A program made the translations under genes and the position numbers. This document shows, piece by piece, positions 8,765 through 19,686 of a DNA stretch of 64,000 bases. The notes under the pieces were generated by a model, which worked only from the letters and a program-made list of their open reading frames with translations, ran no database searches and was not told the DNA's origin. Source of the stretch: Herbinix sp. Lineage in GTDB: Bacteria > Bacillota > Clostridia > Lachnospirales > Lachnospiraceae. The stretch spans positions 1 to 64,000 of the forward strand of contig JAQZBN010000019.1 of NCBI GenBank assembly GCA_029238935.1, given 5' to 3'. How positions within the stretch are numbered: the first letter of the stretch is position 1; each line of letters opens with the position of its first letter.

Positions 8765-9676
8765 TTATTCTCCTGTGATTCCTGATTTGTCAACGCTTTC
8801 TACGAACTGCTTCTGCAAGATAGCATAGAAGATCAAAAGTGGTACGATGGTGATAAAATTAGAAGCCATTTTTACCGGAATATTGATTTGCGCTGCATTC
8901 GGGTCCTTATTTGCCAAATTCTCCAGCGTACTTAAGACGGATGCCATTTGGATTGGTAAAGTCCCCGCTTCCCCGATGTAAAGCGTTGTTAAATAGTTTT
9001 CATTCCAATACCATACCACCGAAAATATCATGGTAAGAATAATTGCCGGAATGGATAGTGGAATGGCAATTCTTCGAAAAATCTGCATAGCTGAAGCTCC
9101 ATCAATCTGAGCAGCCTCATCCAGAACTCTTGGAATTGTATTAAAAAAGTTAAAGAATATTAGGATGAAGATCGAACTCTTTAACCCCTGCCCCAAGATC
9201 GCCGGTAGGAAAAAAGATAATTTACTTCCGATCAACCCCAGCTCATTGTATCCTAAATAAGTGGGTATCATCAGCACCTGGCTAGGGATTACGAAGGATA
9301 CAATAACCAAGGCGATGTATAACTTCTTTAATCGAAAATCAAATCGCGAAAGACCGTAGCCCATGAAACCGCATGCTACCACCTGTAGTGCGGAGGAGGT
9401 AAATGATAGGAAGATACTTTGCGTTAAGCCTTTCCAAAAATTCATTTTAGAAAACAGAAGCTTGTAATTATCCAACACGATCTGGCTTGGTACCAAATGG
9501 ACAAAGGGATTGAAGATATCTCCCTGTGACATCAAGCTTCGCAATACCATATAAACAATCGGGTAAATAAATACGAACCCAAAGATCAATAATAATGCAT
9601 AGGCGATCAGATTCATCAATCTTATTTTCCATATTTTTTTTGAGGTCATATGACTCATCTTTTTCGATACTTTCAT
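8765..9676 (-). CDS. Sugar ABC permease, MalG type (pair 2)
   Basis: This inner-membrane subunit of a carbohydrate uptake-1 type ABC transporter has about 303 residues and six membrane segments. The EAA loop DEAAQIDGASAMQIFRRIAIPL contacts the ATPase. The start at 9676 overlaps the preceding stop as ATGA and has AGGAAG upstream; a longer reading frame from 9760 would lie inside the other permease. It pairs with the upstream MalF-type gene. No ATP-binding subunit is encoded in the locus, so a shared MsmK-type ATPase elsewhere in the genome must energise it. Confidence 0.92.
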   Translation of the reverse strand: MKVSKKMSHMTSKKIWKIRLMNLIAYALLLIFGFVFIYPIVYMVLRSLMSQGDIFNPFVHLVPSQIVLDNYKLLFSKMNFWKGLTQSIFLSFTSSALQVVACGFMGYGLSRFDFRLKKLYIALVIVSFVIPSQVLMIPTYLGYNELGLIGSKLSFFLPAILGQGLKSSIFILIFFNFFNTIPRVLDEAAQIDGASAMQIFRRIAIPLSIPAIILTMIFSVVWYWNENYLTTLYIGEAGTLPIQMASVLSTLENLANKDPNAAQINIPVKMASNFITIVPLLIFYAILQKQFVESVDKSGITGE

Positions 9677-10560
9677 CTTACACGCTTCCTTTCCTTCCCA
9701 ATTCCCGTTAGTAATAGGAATAAGGACATAATGAGAATAATCATCACGAAATAAATCCAAGCAAGTGCTGATGAATATCCAAGCCCTTGGTAATCCCCCT
9801 GACCAAACATATTACTCTTAATTAAAGCTACAACCTTTGAAGATGGGAAGGTGGCAAGAAGTACAATCGTATACACTATGTTTAAGGTTGTAAATTGCTT
9901 CATCGCCGGAAATGTTAATTTCCAAAATACCTGCCAGCTGCTGGCACCATCAATATAAGCGGCTTCATAAGTGGCTTGATCAAGCTTTTGAAGACCGGAT
10001 AGATAGATAAGAATTTGTACGCCAGAAAACCAAAGGACTGAAAATATATTCTTTAACAGAAGCTCTATAATCAAATACACCTGACGAAAATTGGTATAGT
10101 TCATCCATCTTAGGATACCATTCTCTGTTAAATCGATAATATCAAAGACACCATTCTTTTCGAGACTGCTCATCAATCCTCCGCTGATGATAATAACCGG
10201 GAGGAAATAGATTGCTCTGAAAAAAGTTCGAAACATGAGTTTTTTATTTAAAAGCATTGCAAGAATCAGGGCTAAAATGACAATCAAAGGGGTTAATACA
10301 ATGACAAATCGACCTGTCTCAATGACAGCTTCCAAGAATTCAAAGTCCAAGGTTAACGCATAGATCAAATTCCCTGTTCCGACAAATGTTGTATTAATGC
10401 CCTCTGCACTAATTTGAACTTTATTCAAAGACATATGGAGGGAGGAAGCCAGAGGATACAGTGTGAAACTTAAGAAACCGATTAACCAAGGCAGGGTAAA
10501 CAGATATCCGTAGAACGCTTTTCTCTTTTCCATCCCTCTTCTTTTCTTTAATAATCTCAT
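9673..10560 (-). CDS. Sugar ABC permease, MalF type (pair 2)
   Basis: This 295-residue membrane subunit opens KRKAFYGYLFTLPWLIGFLSF and has six predicted membrane helices. Its EAA loop is ATYEAAYIDGASSWQVFWKLTFPAMKQ. The start overlaps the DUF5696 gene stop by four bases (ATGA), and a GAGGTG ribosome site lies in the end of that gene. It is translationally coupled on both sides, showing that DUF5696 and this permease pair are made together. The substrate is inferred from the locus. Confidence 0.92.
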   Translation of the reverse strand: MRLLKKRRGMEKRKAFYGYLFTLPWLIGFLSFTLYPLASSLHMSLNKVQISAEGINTTFVGTGNLIYALTLDFEFLEAVIETGRFVIVLTPLIVILALILAMLLNKKLMFRTFFRAIYFLPVIIISGGLMSSLEKNGVFDIIDLTENGILRWMNYTNFRQVYLIIELLLKNIFSVLWFSGVQILIYLSGLQKLDQATYEAAYIDGASSWQVFWKLTFPAMKQFTTLNIVYTIVLLATFPSSKVVALIKSNMFGQGDYQGLGYSSALAWIYFVMIILIMSLFLLLTGIGKERKRVR

Positions 10561-12857
10561 GGTCTTATCACCTCATAACTTCCCGCGGCAACATTCAGAT
10601 TTGCACTTTGATATCCTTGATCCGTATAATTAACTACGATGGCTACCTGATTGCTATAGGTTACTAAAACAACTCCTGATGCCAATACCTGATGATCTAC
10701 GATGGTTTCTCCTGTTACATTTTTGAGTGCCTCAGAAACAAAAGTATAAGTTTCTAGTATTTCATCCTTCCAATCAGAATACTTACTGGATACAAGATAC
10801 CAATTTTCCGAATATAGCAATTCACTTGGATCTTCATAGGTTACATCAAAAGCTGGATAAATACCCCATTCCACCATTTTCAGCTTCCTGATCTCCGGAT
10901 CACCAATGGTATTGAGTGTTTGGGAAAACAAATCGATGCTACCATGATAAACGAGGGAAGTAAATGGAATTGAATCCGTTATATATGGGAACAGCGTTGT
11001 CTCCATTAATATGTTCTTTAATCCTGTTACATTGGCAAGAACCGACGGAGTACCCTGATCCCAACTAACATAGTTGTAATTCGCTTTCTGCTTGGTATCA
11101 CCCAACGTCTTTCCAATCTGTGCAAAAGAAGCCTCTCTTGTAACCGGCACTTTCCCATAGCTGCTTGCACCTTGCGGTAATCGATAGGATATTCCGTTAA
11201 TCCCCAGTTCCTCCATCTTCTTAACGTCTGCTGCCATATACTTATCGAAGCCATGACTATTTAGCATAGTACTTTTTACTGTTTTCAAACCAATCTTATA
11301 TTCATAATACAGGTAATTCTTATTCATCATGTAAAGCAAATCTGATTCTGGTTTAATATCTGCATACTCCTTATAGCTGTGTTCCGTATAATTCATCTGC
11401 AGAGCCAACAAATCTCCTTGCTCTTCCATATCCCCTGCCAGATCCGCCAAATCATCCAGATCACCAATCTTATGTTGCAGACGGAACCGATCCTTTGCGT
11501 TCACAGTAGCGGTATCTTTAAACATTCCAATTGCAGTAGCAACAGTTTTATCCACGCCTAAAAGCTTAAGGTCATCAACGATTCGATAAAGCTGCTCTAC
11601 GGAGGTCATAGGAATGAGCTTGTTAAAAAAAATACCCGGTTTCACGCTGGACATTAAAACATCCAGCATCAATGGAACCTCCTCAGAAGCGGCATTCTTA
11701 GCAAGCATACCATTCTCATTCAGATAATTTCTGTAATTTGTAGCAATGCCCATGTAATCTGCCATCTCATCACTTAGGAGTTCAATAGACATCTGCACTT
11801 CAACCGGTGTCATATTCTCCTGCATCACCAGTGCACTGGTCGATGAGTTAACCACATGTAGATAAGGCTGTCGATAGATAAATCGATTTGTAATATAGTA
11901 AAAATCGGTTCGAACACCAGCGGGATTCATAGTCAGTTCGGCATTGCTACTACCCTTTTTGATCAGAACAGATAATCCATTATCGGATACACCGTGGACA
12001 ATCCCATAGATCGGGTAATTTAAAGGTTTCGGTGCCTTGATAAAGTCCTGATTATGAAAACTTGGAATTAAACCAAAGTCCTCTCCATAATATTTTTTCT
12101 GATAGCCTGTATTAATGTTTTCATAGAACTTTTCAAAGTTAACCAATGCCCCGTCCCCATCGGGAAGGAAGAAATAACCACTTTGACCGGCTGCTTTTGT
12201 ACTTCCTAAGAAAGGATAAAAGGTAACTGATACAAGACGTTTCGGACTTTCCTTTTTCTTCTCGTTCGTCTGTTCTACTTCTTTCTCTTTAATATCTTCC
12301 GGCTTTAGTTCTACGTCGAAACCAGACTCTGTTAAATGGACGGAGAATGTTAATTCTATCTGAGATTCTCCAAATAAAATTTTAGCTTCAAAACCATCTG
12401 CCACCTTCTGAAAGGATACGGTTGTCTGATCACTGGTTAATACTGATTCCTGAATGACCTTATAATCCTGGGTCTTTGCATTGGTTTCATAATACTCAAT
12501 CGTAATACCCGATTCAAAATAAGCCTCCCAGGTTGCATTTAGCCGTTCCTCTTCATAGCTGTCCAGATTGGAGGACCAGATATAACCTGTTTTTTTATTT
12601 ATGATTCTTAATGCTAAGGATTCTGGTTTAAGATAAAGCGCTAAAGTATCATTTTCAGCAATTAGTTGAAAATCGGAGGTAATCGTAAAATTCGATTTAG
12701 CTTCACTTGCTTCATACAAACCCAAATAACGGTTCGATTCATAAGCTGCAATAGCTTTCGTATCAGCAGGTTTCTGATTACCGGTTTGCGCAAAACTCAT
12801 AGTAGCGGTAAGGAGCATAACTAATATGACCGTAATAATTACAACACGTTTAACCAC
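10557..12857 (-). CDS. DUF5696-type exported protein
   Basis: This 766-residue protein has an N-terminal signal (VKRVVIITVILVMLLTATMS, cut after SFA) and no other membrane segment. The first half is beta-rich, resembling a carbohydrate-binding or glycosidase-associated sandwich, with FYPFLGSTKAAGQSGYFFLPDGDG. Residues ~390-640 (PLMLDVLMSS, RIVDDLKLLGVDKTVATAIG, MEELGINGISYRLPQG) look like a glycosidase-style barrel. A small beta domain closes the protein. DUF5696 proteins regularly accompany Paenibacillus and Lachnospiraceae sugar ABC operons but have no assigned reaction that I know of. The GTG start overlaps the previous stop by 8 bases. It could be an extracellular glycoside hydrolase or a glycan-capturing part of the importer. 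Confidence 0.7.
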   Translation of the reverse strand: MVKRVVIITVILVMLLTATMSFAQTGNQKPADTKAIAAYESNRYLGLYEASEAKSNFTITSDFQLIAENDTLALYLKPESLALRIINKKTGYIWSSNLDSYEEERLNATWEAYFESGITIEYYETNAKTQDYKVIQESVLTSDQTTVSFQKVADGFEAKILFGESQIELTFSVHLTESGFDVELKPEDIKEKEVEQTNEKKKESPKRLVSVTFYPFLGSTKAAGQSGYFFLPDGDGALVNFEKFYENINTGYQKKYYGEDFGLIPSFHNQDFIKAPKPLNYPIYGIVHGVSDNGLSVLIKKGSSNAELTMNPAGVRTDFYYITNRFIYRQPYLHVVNSSTSALVMQENMTPVEVQMSIELLSDEMADYMGIATNYRNYLNENGMLAKNAASEEVPLMLDVLMSSVKPGIFFNKLIPMTSVEQLYRIVDDLKLLGVDKTVATAIGMFKDTATVNAKDRFRLQHKIGDLDDLADLAGDMEEQGDLLALQMNYTEHSYKEYADIKPESDLLYMMNKNYLYYEYKIGLKTVKSTMLNSHGFDKYMAADVKKMEELGINGISYRLPQGASSYGKVPVTREASFAQIGKTLGDTKQKANYNYVSWDQGTPSVLANVTGLKNILMETTLFPYITDSIPFTSLVYHGSIDLFSQTLNTIGDPEIRKLKMVEWGIYPAFDVTYEDPSELLYSENWYLVSSKYSDWKDEILETYTFVSEALKNVTGETIVDHQVLASGVVLVTYSNQVAIVVNYTDQGYQSANLNVAAGSYEVIRP

Positions 12858-14886
12858 GACTCAGTACCTCCTCTATGATTGATTTAATAAAGTCGATAAA
12901 CTCTTTCCCTAAGATAGAAATTACTACAATAACAACAAATATGACCATCATAACAAATAGGGTCAATAACAGGTTGATGACAACCTCCCGTATCGTATAA
13001 TTATGAACTTCCATAATCATACAAAAGATAAGGATAAAGCACCAAATATAAATGAGTGCTTGCATAAACTGGAAAATAAATAGTTCCTGAAGTGTTAATA
13101 CGTTGGACACGATGCTTAAGGGTATTGCCAGAAGAATCGCCGGTGTAAGAGAAACTGCAAACCCCTTAAATACTTGAATAAACTTTCCTTCTCCATCCTT
13201 GATGGAAGCCACAAGATAATTAGATATTACAAAAAGTCCCATCAGCACGAGCATATTAACAATATCCTGGAATGGTTCGTAATACCCTAGGGATACATGA
13301 TTGAAAAGGAACCCAAAGGTGTATACACGACTGACATTTAGGGAAATAAAAAGTACAATCAGTGTAATTGCTGTTCCTATTGCTATGGTATTGCTATAAC
13401 GAAGCTCATAAAAAACATCCCGGGGATGCTTTACGCACCATATTACATGCCGTATCTGTACCGTTACATAGGTTTTCGACAGCTTGTGAAATAACTTCTC
13501 CGTTTTTGTAAAAAGTCTTGTATGCTTTCTTAAGAGCTTAATGATACTTCCAAAAATTGATAGCAGGAATATTCCTATGATAAAATACTTCACATAATCA
13601 AGAAGAAATTGCTGTCTTACCTCCCAGAATGCATTGGAATAATTATCACGAGCATTCGCTCTTTCGAAGTACTTCATCGCAGTTTCATAATTCTGCTGTT
13701 TATAATAACTATAGCCTAAACCTTTGTTCGCAATGGCGATGGAAGAATTGCGTATCAATACCTTTTCCCATAATTCCTGACTTTCGATGTAGCGCCCGTC
13801 ATTGTATAATACAAGGGCTTCATAGATCAGATTCATAAAGGGTGTTGGCATAAATACCTGAACATTTCCTTGGGCATCTCCGATATAAATTTGATGGCTT
13901 GAATCCACACCAACGGCAAGAGGGTTGGTTAAAATTCCCAGCTCATTATTTCCACCATCATTTTTTGCTCCAAAAATACCAATATTGCTTCCCGATTTAT
14001 CAAACAGAAATATGTTTCCAAAGGTATTGGATAATGTAATCATGTTACCATCGGTATCCACAGCGATACTGGCAAAATTCAGATAAGTTCCTTCGCCAAA
14101 AAAGTCGTTGGGAATAAAATCGGATAGTAGGTTTTTACCTGCTATATTTAGTTTTTTTAGAGGTTCCTTGGTATCTCCTTGCGTGGTTGCATAAACGATA
14201 CCTTGTTCATCGATAGCGACATTACTCATGGACTGTGGAATGGATTTAATAAAATAATCCAGCATTTCCTTGGAAAAAAACCTTTTTTGCAGTTCATGAA
14301 TCAATGTACTATCCGTCAAATTAGCTCCGAAATATCCTTCAAACTCCCCATATTTATTGAGCTGAATAATACCATTCGTTGTTCCTTCACTGATGATATA
14401 TAGATTCCCCTGCTTATCAACAACCACCTTCGTTGGCTTAAAAGGTGTTGAACTACCATACAACGGATCATCCGGTTTACCAATGCTATTTACCAGATTT
14501 CCATTTTCATTAAAGACATGGATCAATGCATTGGTATAGTCTACTACATAAACCAACTCATTTTGATCAACAAATATGCCTTTCGCACTCTTCATATCCT
14601 CATGAAGAATACTTCTTATAAAATTGCCCTTCGTATCAAAGATAAGGACCTCACCCTTCCCAGCATCGGTTCTGGATACATAAAGAAGGTCTTTCTTACT
14701 GACATATAGATCCGAGATTCCCTTTAGATCATAGTCAATCATAAAAGCAGGCTCATATAAACTTGGTGAATACCGATATGAACCATCCTTATCGACAACA
14801 AAACTCTCATATGGAGCTGCAAAAGCTGTACTGCTTTGCACCAAAAGTAGAATAACAGCGGCGAATATAAATATTATTTTTTTCAT
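12850..14886 (-). CDS. NHL-propeller / TPR / Yip1 membrane protein
   Basis: This 678-residue protein begins with a signal peptide (residues 1-23) and an extracellular NHL-type beta-propeller at about 40-335. The propeller has repeats such as GIFVDQNELVYVVDYTNALIHVF and VGVDSSHQIYIGDAQGN. A TPR pair follows at about 345-405 (YESQ/ALGYSYYKQQNYETAMKYFERA pattern), then a membrane helix near 412-430, a basic cytosolic stretch, and a Yip1-like block of about five helices at 490-675. Its start shares one base with the preceding permease stop (TAATG). The combination of glycan-facing propeller and multi-pass domain suggests an accessory or scaffold subunit of the importer. No enzymatic motif was recognised. 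Confidence 0.7.
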   Translation of the reverse strand: MKKIIFIFAAVILLLVQSSTAFAAPYESFVVDKDGSYRYSPSLYEPAFMIDYDLKGISDLYVSKKDLLYVSRTDAGKGEVLIFDTKGNFIRSILHEDMKSAKGIFVDQNELVYVVDYTNALIHVFNENGNLVNSIGKPDDPLYGSSTPFKPTKVVVDKQGNLYIISEGTTNGIIQLNKYGEFEGYFGANLTDSTLIHELQKRFFSKEMLDYFIKSIPQSMSNVAIDEQGIVYATTQGDTKEPLKKLNIAGKNLLSDFIPNDFFGEGTYLNFASIAVDTDGNMITLSNTFGNIFLFDKSGSNIGIFGAKNDGGNNELGILTNPLAVGVDSSHQIYIGDAQGNVQVFMPTPFMNLIYEALVLYNDGRYIESQELWEKVLIRNSSIAIANKGLGYSYYKQQNYETAMKYFERANARDNYSNAFWEVRQQFLLDYVKYFIIGIFLLSIFGSIIKLLRKHTRLFTKTEKLFHKLSKTYVTVQIRHVIWCVKHPRDVFYELRYSNTIAIGTAITLIVLFISLNVSRVYTFGFLFNHVSLGYYEPFQDIVNMLVLMGLFVISNYLVASIKDGEGKFIQVFKGFAVSLTPAILLAIPLSIVSNVLTLQELFIFQFMQALIYIWCFILIFCMIMEVHNYTIREVVINLLLTLFVMMVIFVVIVVISILGKEFIDFIKSIIEEVLSRG

Positions 14887-15758
14887 TATTTAATACCCGA
14901 GTGCGCTACTGTATTCATAATTTTACTCTGGAAGAAGATAAAGATAATTACATTGGGTAAAAACATGATCAAAGATGCCGCCGCAGCAATGCCTTGACCC
15001 GCAATGGTGTTACCCGATGTAGAACTTAGTGTATTCATATAAAATGCCAGAGTTTTTATTTGATCATTATTAATGTATAGGGAAGAGGTTTCCGTTCCAT
15101 TCCATACGGTCTGAAATGCTAGGATAGCTACTGTTGCCAGCGCCGGCATAATGAGTGGAATAATGATTTTTCGATAAATCATAAAGTCACCGGCTCCGTC
15201 AATATAAGCAGCTTCAATCAGGGAATCCGGAATTTGGTCGATGAATTGTTTGACCAGGAACAAGCCTACCGGAATCGCAAGAATCGTAAAAATATGTGCC
15301 CATATCGTATCGATTAACCCTAACTTCTCCACCACTAGATATTTCGGAATTGCAACTGAGGCAGCTACGAACATCAATGCCAGCTGATTCACTTCAAACC
15401 AAAACTTCTTACCGGCAAATTTCATCTTGCTTAAGGCAAAGCCAGCCATGGAGCTTATTACAATGGAAAAGAACAGGACTGCTAAGGTCACTACAATACT
15501 GTTAAAAGCGTAACGGGAAACAGGTATCTCACCGCTTCCTGCTTCAAACAATTTAGTAAAATTACTAATCGTCGGATTTTTAACCAAAAACCTTGGAGGA
15601 AAAAGAAATAATTCATCGATTGGTTTAAAGGCTGTCGTGAATATATAAACGATGGGCAATAGCATAAACAAAATAACCGGGAAAAGTATAATATAAAGCT
15701 TTATTTGATTTTTATTGAACCCTTTGGGGTTCATCTTTGTTTTTGTATAAGACGCCAT
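14886..15758 (-). CDS. Sugar ABC permease, MalG type (pair 1)
   Basis: About 290 residues starting ASYTKTKMNPKGFNKNQIK, with six membrane segments and the EAA loop LIEAAYIDGAGDFMIYRKIIIPL. An upstream ATG at 15890 is open, but it lies inside the MalF-type gene. AGAGGTGAAG just before 15758 decides the start. It forms a pair with the gene that ends 11 bases upstream and follows the large binding protein directly. Presumed substrate: glucan oligosaccharides. Confidence 0.92.
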   Translation of the reverse strand: MASYTKTKMNPKGFNKNQIKLYIILFPVILFMLLPIVYIFTTAFKPIDELFLFPPRFLVKNPTISNFTKLFEAGSGEIPVSRYAFNSIVVTLAVLFFSIVISSMAGFALSKMKFAGKKFWFEVNQLALMFVAASVAIPKYLVVEKLGLIDTIWAHIFTILAIPVGLFLVKQFIDQIPDSLIEAAYIDGAGDFMIYRKIIIPLIMPALATVAILAFQTVWNGTETSSLYINNDQIKTLAFYMNTLSSTSGNTIAGQGIAAAASLIMFLPNVIIFIFFQSKIMNTVAHSGIK

Positions 15759-15768
15759 ATCTTCACCT

Positions 15769-16671
15769 CTAATCTTTTTCCAAGAATAATTTAAATGCCA
15801 GTTTGGATATCCAATATACAAAGAGCAATAACACAACAGATAGTGCAGCTGCATAACCCATTTCGTAACGGATGAAACCAAAATCTTCAATGTGAGTCAC
15901 AATTAACTGTCCTGCATAACGAGGAGTTGGATTTTCACCGGATAGCTGGACTCCGATCGATGAAACATTAAACGTATTTACCACAGCCATTACCCCTCCA
16001 AAGAGCATCTGAGGTTTCATACTGGGTATGGTGATATAAAAAATTTCCTGCGCACGGGACTTAATACCGTCAATGGCACCAGCCTCATAAAGCTGTTCAT
16101 CTACATTCATGATTCCGGCAAGCATTGCCAGGAAGCCAATTCCCATACTTCCCCAAATAGCTACAATAATCATGATATTCATCAAATATTCCGGGGAAGT
16201 TAGGAACTGAATTGGTTCCTGTATTCTGCCAAGGTTCATAAGGATGCTATTTACATAGCCAAAGGAATCACCACTGAAAACGGTCTTCCATATAACAGTC
16301 ATAACAACACCCGAAGTTGTGGAAGGAATATAAATGATAATGGCTAATATGGTTCTGGGAATACGGGGAAGCTGTGCCAGTATCCATGCCAGAAGAAAGG
16401 ATAATGCATACCCGCCTATCCCCACAAAGATAGCAAACTTAATGGTATTCGGTATTACATATTGCATGAATTCCCGGTCTTTCGTAAAAAGATTGATATA
16501 ATTTGTGATACCTACGAACTCAGGTGGTTGTATCGAATTAAAATAGGTAAAGGATAAACCAATTCCGGCGATTACAGGTATCACGATGAACGTAATAAAG
16601 AATAATAAATACCCAGAAAGGAAAAAATAAGATGTTATATTTTTTCTAGTTGATTTTTTCAGCTTATTCAT
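15769..16671 (-). CDS. Sugar ABC permease, MalF type (pair 1)
   Basis: This 300-residue membrane subunit opens with a basic [10 protein letters not shown] before the first helix and has six helices. The EAA loop is [27 protein letters not shown]. Its ATG overlaps the stop of the large solute-binding protein gene by 8 bases, so the two are translationally coupled. This makes it likely that the 977-residue binding protein feeds this permease pair. Confidence 0.92.
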   Translation of the reverse strand: MNKLKKSTRKNITSYFFLSGYLLFFITFIVIPVIAGIGLSFTYFNSIQPPEFVGITNYINLFTKDREFMQYVIPNTIKFAIFVGIGGYALSFLLAWILAQLPRIPRTILAIIIYIPSTTSGVVMTVIWKTVFSGDSFGYVNSILMNLGRIQEPIQFLTSPEYLMNIMIIVAIWGSMGIGFLAMLAGIMNVDEQLYEAGAIDGIKSRAQEIFYITIPSMKPQMLFGGVMAVVNTFNVSSIGVQLSGENPTPRYAGQLIVTHIEDFGFIRYEMGYAAALSVVLLLFVYWISKLAFKLFLEKD

Positions 16672-19597
16672 CCTTTAACCACCTTTCTACATCTTCTATC
16701 GTGGGAACCAGATAAGGTTTTACCATTTCACCGTTTTTCATATATCCAAATTCCTCTAGCTTACGAGTAATCTCACGATTGGAAATCATAACTGCATCAT
16801 CTACAGCTGTTCTGACATCCACATCATCAAATACGATTTTGTTCCATGCATTGCTGACTTCTCTCTCAGTGAAATAACCTCCCGGAAGCTTCGGTGCTTC
16901 CTTCACCCATTGAACCTGTTCCATAATAACTTCAAGGTCAGCCGGCTCGATCGGCATTTGACTGAGAGCTTTTAAATTACCACTATTCCAGAGATATTCT
17001 TTGCCATAGATGTTTTGAAGTCTTTCGGTATACTGAGTTTGAATCTCCTCGGATAGCCACCACTTCATGAACTCCCAGGCCTTATCTTTTTTTGCTGACT
17101 TTTCAAATATAGCAACTGCTTGACTTCCCCCGGTACACCAACGCTCTATCTCACCATCTTCATTTTTTCGACCCGGGAGCAGGGCAACACCCCAACGATT
17201 ATTAATCTCGGGAGCACCATTTTTTAATTGAATATAGACTGGGAAATTGCCAACACCAATTGGTGTTTCACCAAAACGGAAATTATTATAAAAGTTCTTG
17301 ATTTGGATCGGCATGCCATAAATCTTAAATAATTCAGTCATAAATTTCATTGCTTGAAGGCCTTCATCACTATCAATGATAGTACCACTACCATCTTTCT
17401 TATAAATATCTGCACCAAATTGTGCGTAAAACGGCATCGTGGATGGCCAGCTCTTGAATGCAGATTCACCGGATAACGGTGTATAGAAGTTCATACCGTT
17501 ACGCTGCAATGCAGGTAGCATCAGCAATACCTCATCCCAAGTTTGAGGTACTTCAAATCCAAATTCTTCAAAGATGTCTTTTCGATAGAATAGTATGTAA
17601 AAATCCTGCGTCTGCGGTAATCCATATAATTTGTCATCAATAATCATTTGCATAAGGGAACCCTTTGCTACATCTTCAAGCACCTCGTTAATACCATCAA
17701 ATTCCCGCAAGTCAGTTAATGATCCACGAACAGCAAGGTCATTAACATAAAAGGAATCAATTCCAAGAACTCCATCCGGCTGTTTGTTTGCCGCATTTGC
17801 CAGAGTTAACTTTCCTTGGTCATTCATCAAGGATAAATTCACCTGTATTCCTGTTTTCTCTGTAAAAGACTCATCCACTAAGCTTTGTAATACATCGATA
17901 TACTGCCTGGAGTTTTTTACCCAGATATCAATGGTGTTTTCTTCCTTTGTAGCTTTTACATTTTTCTTTTCAAAGGATTTGACAAATCTGTGTACTCCTT
18001 CGTACATGGAATAAAACAGGTTCTTATGATCCTCCGGTAAGCCTTCCCTCGAATTCGTAACGATGATCTGATCGAGGGTAAACTCTTGCAGGTTCAATGT
18101 TAATAATACCTTAGAAAGCATTTCCAATATGGAGCTGCTTCCTTGTGACAATATGGATAGCTTGGATGGAATCCGATTTGGATCTTGCATTAATTTTTCT
18201 AATTGTTTCATTGAGAAACGAATATTTTGGATTTCCTCCGTTGATTCACCGTTCGTCACTTCCAAAAGCTTTGCTTCTACTCCTTTTAGAGTATTTTCCC
18301 ATTTACTTAAATCGGAGACCAAAGTTGGCAAATACTCGGTAAGATCCCATTCTCTCTTCTTATCCTGATTATTTCCGGTCAATTTTTTAATATCCATAGC
18401 CAACTGATTAATCTCATCCACTATAATCTCAATATCCGAACTGGCTACATAATAAGGCTTTCCATTTAAGACAAAGGAAATCTCATGAATACCCTTTTCC
18501 AGATACACCGGAGTCTGTAAGAGTTGATTTTTTAGCTTTTGAGAATATTCAAATCTCGCTTGGCAGAACTCTTTGAAAGGTATGCTGCCATCCACCTTCA
18601 CATCCATGAATACCGGTGAATTTTGCTTTGTCAGCATAAATCCCCTAACTCCAATAGAATAAAAGCCCGGATTTTTGATATCGATATAGTAGGATATTTG
18701 ATCGCCTGAGTTTTTGAAGGTTGTACCATCAATACTATTTAATAAAACTCTGTTGGTTTTATATGGACTCAACAGATAATTTGTTTTACTTACAATACTG
18801 ATATCAATGTTATTTTTATAATAAAATTGTTCTGCTTCTAATAGAAACGTTTCACCAATGGAATCTTCATTCTCATTTATCTTTACATTAGGATTTATGT
18901 TTGCTATCTGCTTCTGATAAGTCTCAAAATCAACCAGCTCTTCCTGTTCAACCAGACTTATTCTTCCTAGATATAAGCTTCCGGAATTCAATTTTAATCT
19001 AATTTCGTTCTCTCCTTGATTGACCTTTACAATAATCGGAGACGGATCGTGGGTAATCGACCCCTTATTTAATGTTTCAACCATAATGTTACCAAGTAGC
19101 TCCTGCTCTGGAAATATATGATTCCCCTTATCATTTGTCTTAAACTCATAATCTTGATAACGATACTTTGTCAATAAGCGTATATTTTCATACCCTTCTT
19201 CTTTTTTGCCATTGACCAAAAGCGACATCGATATCTGTTGAAAATCACTGATGAGCGGCTGATATTCGAGCCTTAGCTCATAATTACCGGCTGTTTTTGC
19301 AACTACATGTAAAACAATCTCATCTTTACCAGAGGACCAATGTACTACTTTATCTTCATAGTTTTCGATTGATTGTACATCTATAACCCCTTCCACTGCG
19401 GGGTCTGTGATATGAAAATCATAGATAACCTTTCCTTCTGATTTCGGCAGATATGTATCATAAAAAGCCTCATTAAAAGGAAGACTTATATTATTATGCA
19501 GCCCTTTGCTGTATTGATAGGCGCTTATAATCCCCCAAATAACGCAAAGAGTTATGATGCTGGCACTAATCAAATTTATCCTTTTTAATTTACTCAT
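16664..19597 (-). CDS. Large membrane-anchored ABC solute-binding protein
   Basis: The protein has 977 residues, about twice the usual length for a sugar-binding protein. An uncleaved N-terminal membrane helix lies at about 7-27 ([20 protein letters not shown]). Two beta-sandwich-like modules follow at about 60-220 and 250-390, resembling carbohydrate-binding modules. A helical linker spans about 400-520. A type-1 extracellular solute-binding domain occupies about 540-960, with [34 protein letters not shown] and [14 protein letters not shown]. Start 19597 (MSKLKRINL) has GGAAAGGGAAA upstream; an ATG 12 codons earlier has a poor site. The extra modules suggest that it holds long glucan chains at the membrane before transfer. 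Confidence 0.85.
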   Translation of the reverse strand: MSKLKRINLISASIITLCVIWGIISAYQYSKGLHNNISLPFNEAFYDTYLPKSEGKVIYDFHITDPAVEGVIDVQSIENYEDKVVHWSSGKDEIVLHVVAKTAGNYELRLEYQPLISDFQQISMSLLVNGKKEEGYENIRLLTKYRYQDYEFKTNDKGNHIFPEQELLGNIMVETLNKGSITHDPSPIIVKVNQGENEIRLKLNSGSLYLGRISLVEQEELVDFETYQKQIANINPNVKINENEDSIGETFLLEAEQFYYKNNIDISIVSKTNYLLSPYKTNRVLLNSIDGTTFKNSGDQISYYIDIKNPGFYSIGVRGFMLTKQNSPVFMDVKVDGSIPFKEFCQARFEYSQKLKNQLLQTPVYLEKGIHEISFVLNGKPYYVASSDIEIIVDEINQLAMDIKKLTGNNQDKKREWDLTEYLPTLVSDLSKWENTLKGVEAKLLEVTNGESTEEIQNIRFSMKQLEKLMQDPNRIPSKLSILSQGSSSILEMLSKVLLTLNLQEFTLDQIIVTNSREGLPEDHKNLFYSMYEGVHRFVKSFEKKNVKATKEENTIDIWVKNSRQYIDVLQSLVDESFTEKTGIQVNLSLMNDQGKLTLANAANKQPDGVLGIDSFYVNDLAVRGSLTDLREFDGINEVLEDVAKGSLMQMIIDDKLYGLPQTQDFYILFYRKDIFEEFGFEVPQTWDEVLLMLPALQRNGMNFYTPLSGESAFKSWPSTMPFYAQFGADIYKKDGSGTIIDSDEGLQAMKFMTELFKIYGMPIQIKNFYNNFRFGETPIGVGNFPVYIQLKNGAPEINNRWGVALLPGRKNEDGEIERWCTGGSQAVAIFEKSAKKDKAWEFMKWWLSEEIQTQYTERLQNIYGKEYLWNSGNLKALSQMPIEPADLEVIMEQVQWVKEAPKLPGGYFTEREVSNAWNKIVFDDVDVRTAVDDAVMISNREITRKLEEFGYMKNGEMVKPYLVPTIEDVERWLKDE

Positions 19598-19640
19598 GAT
19601 TTCCCTTTCCGCTACTTGCATACTTGTTTTCATTTCATCC

Positions 19641-19659
19641 AGAACACCTGCAGTGTTCT
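19641..19659 (-). other. Small hairpin upstream of the large binding protein
   Basis: AGAACAC / GTGTTCT, a perfect 7-bp stem with a 5-base loop, lies 44 bases before the large binding-protein start. With the neighbouring 11-bp hairpin it could cause partial termination or block mRNA decay between the two binding-protein genes. Confidence 0.45.
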
Positions 19660-19686
19660 TAATCCTGACAAGCTTCTTTTCAGTAA

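Noticed and set aside
9677-9760. Longer start for the pair-2 MalG-type permease
   Set aside because: The extra 28 residues overlap the other permease, are not hydrophobic or basic as expected, and the ATGA overlap with AGGAAG marks the real start.
15759-15890. Longer start for the pair-1 MalG-type permease
   Set aside because: The extension lies inside the MalF-type gene, and AGAGGTG directly before 15758 fits the shorter form.
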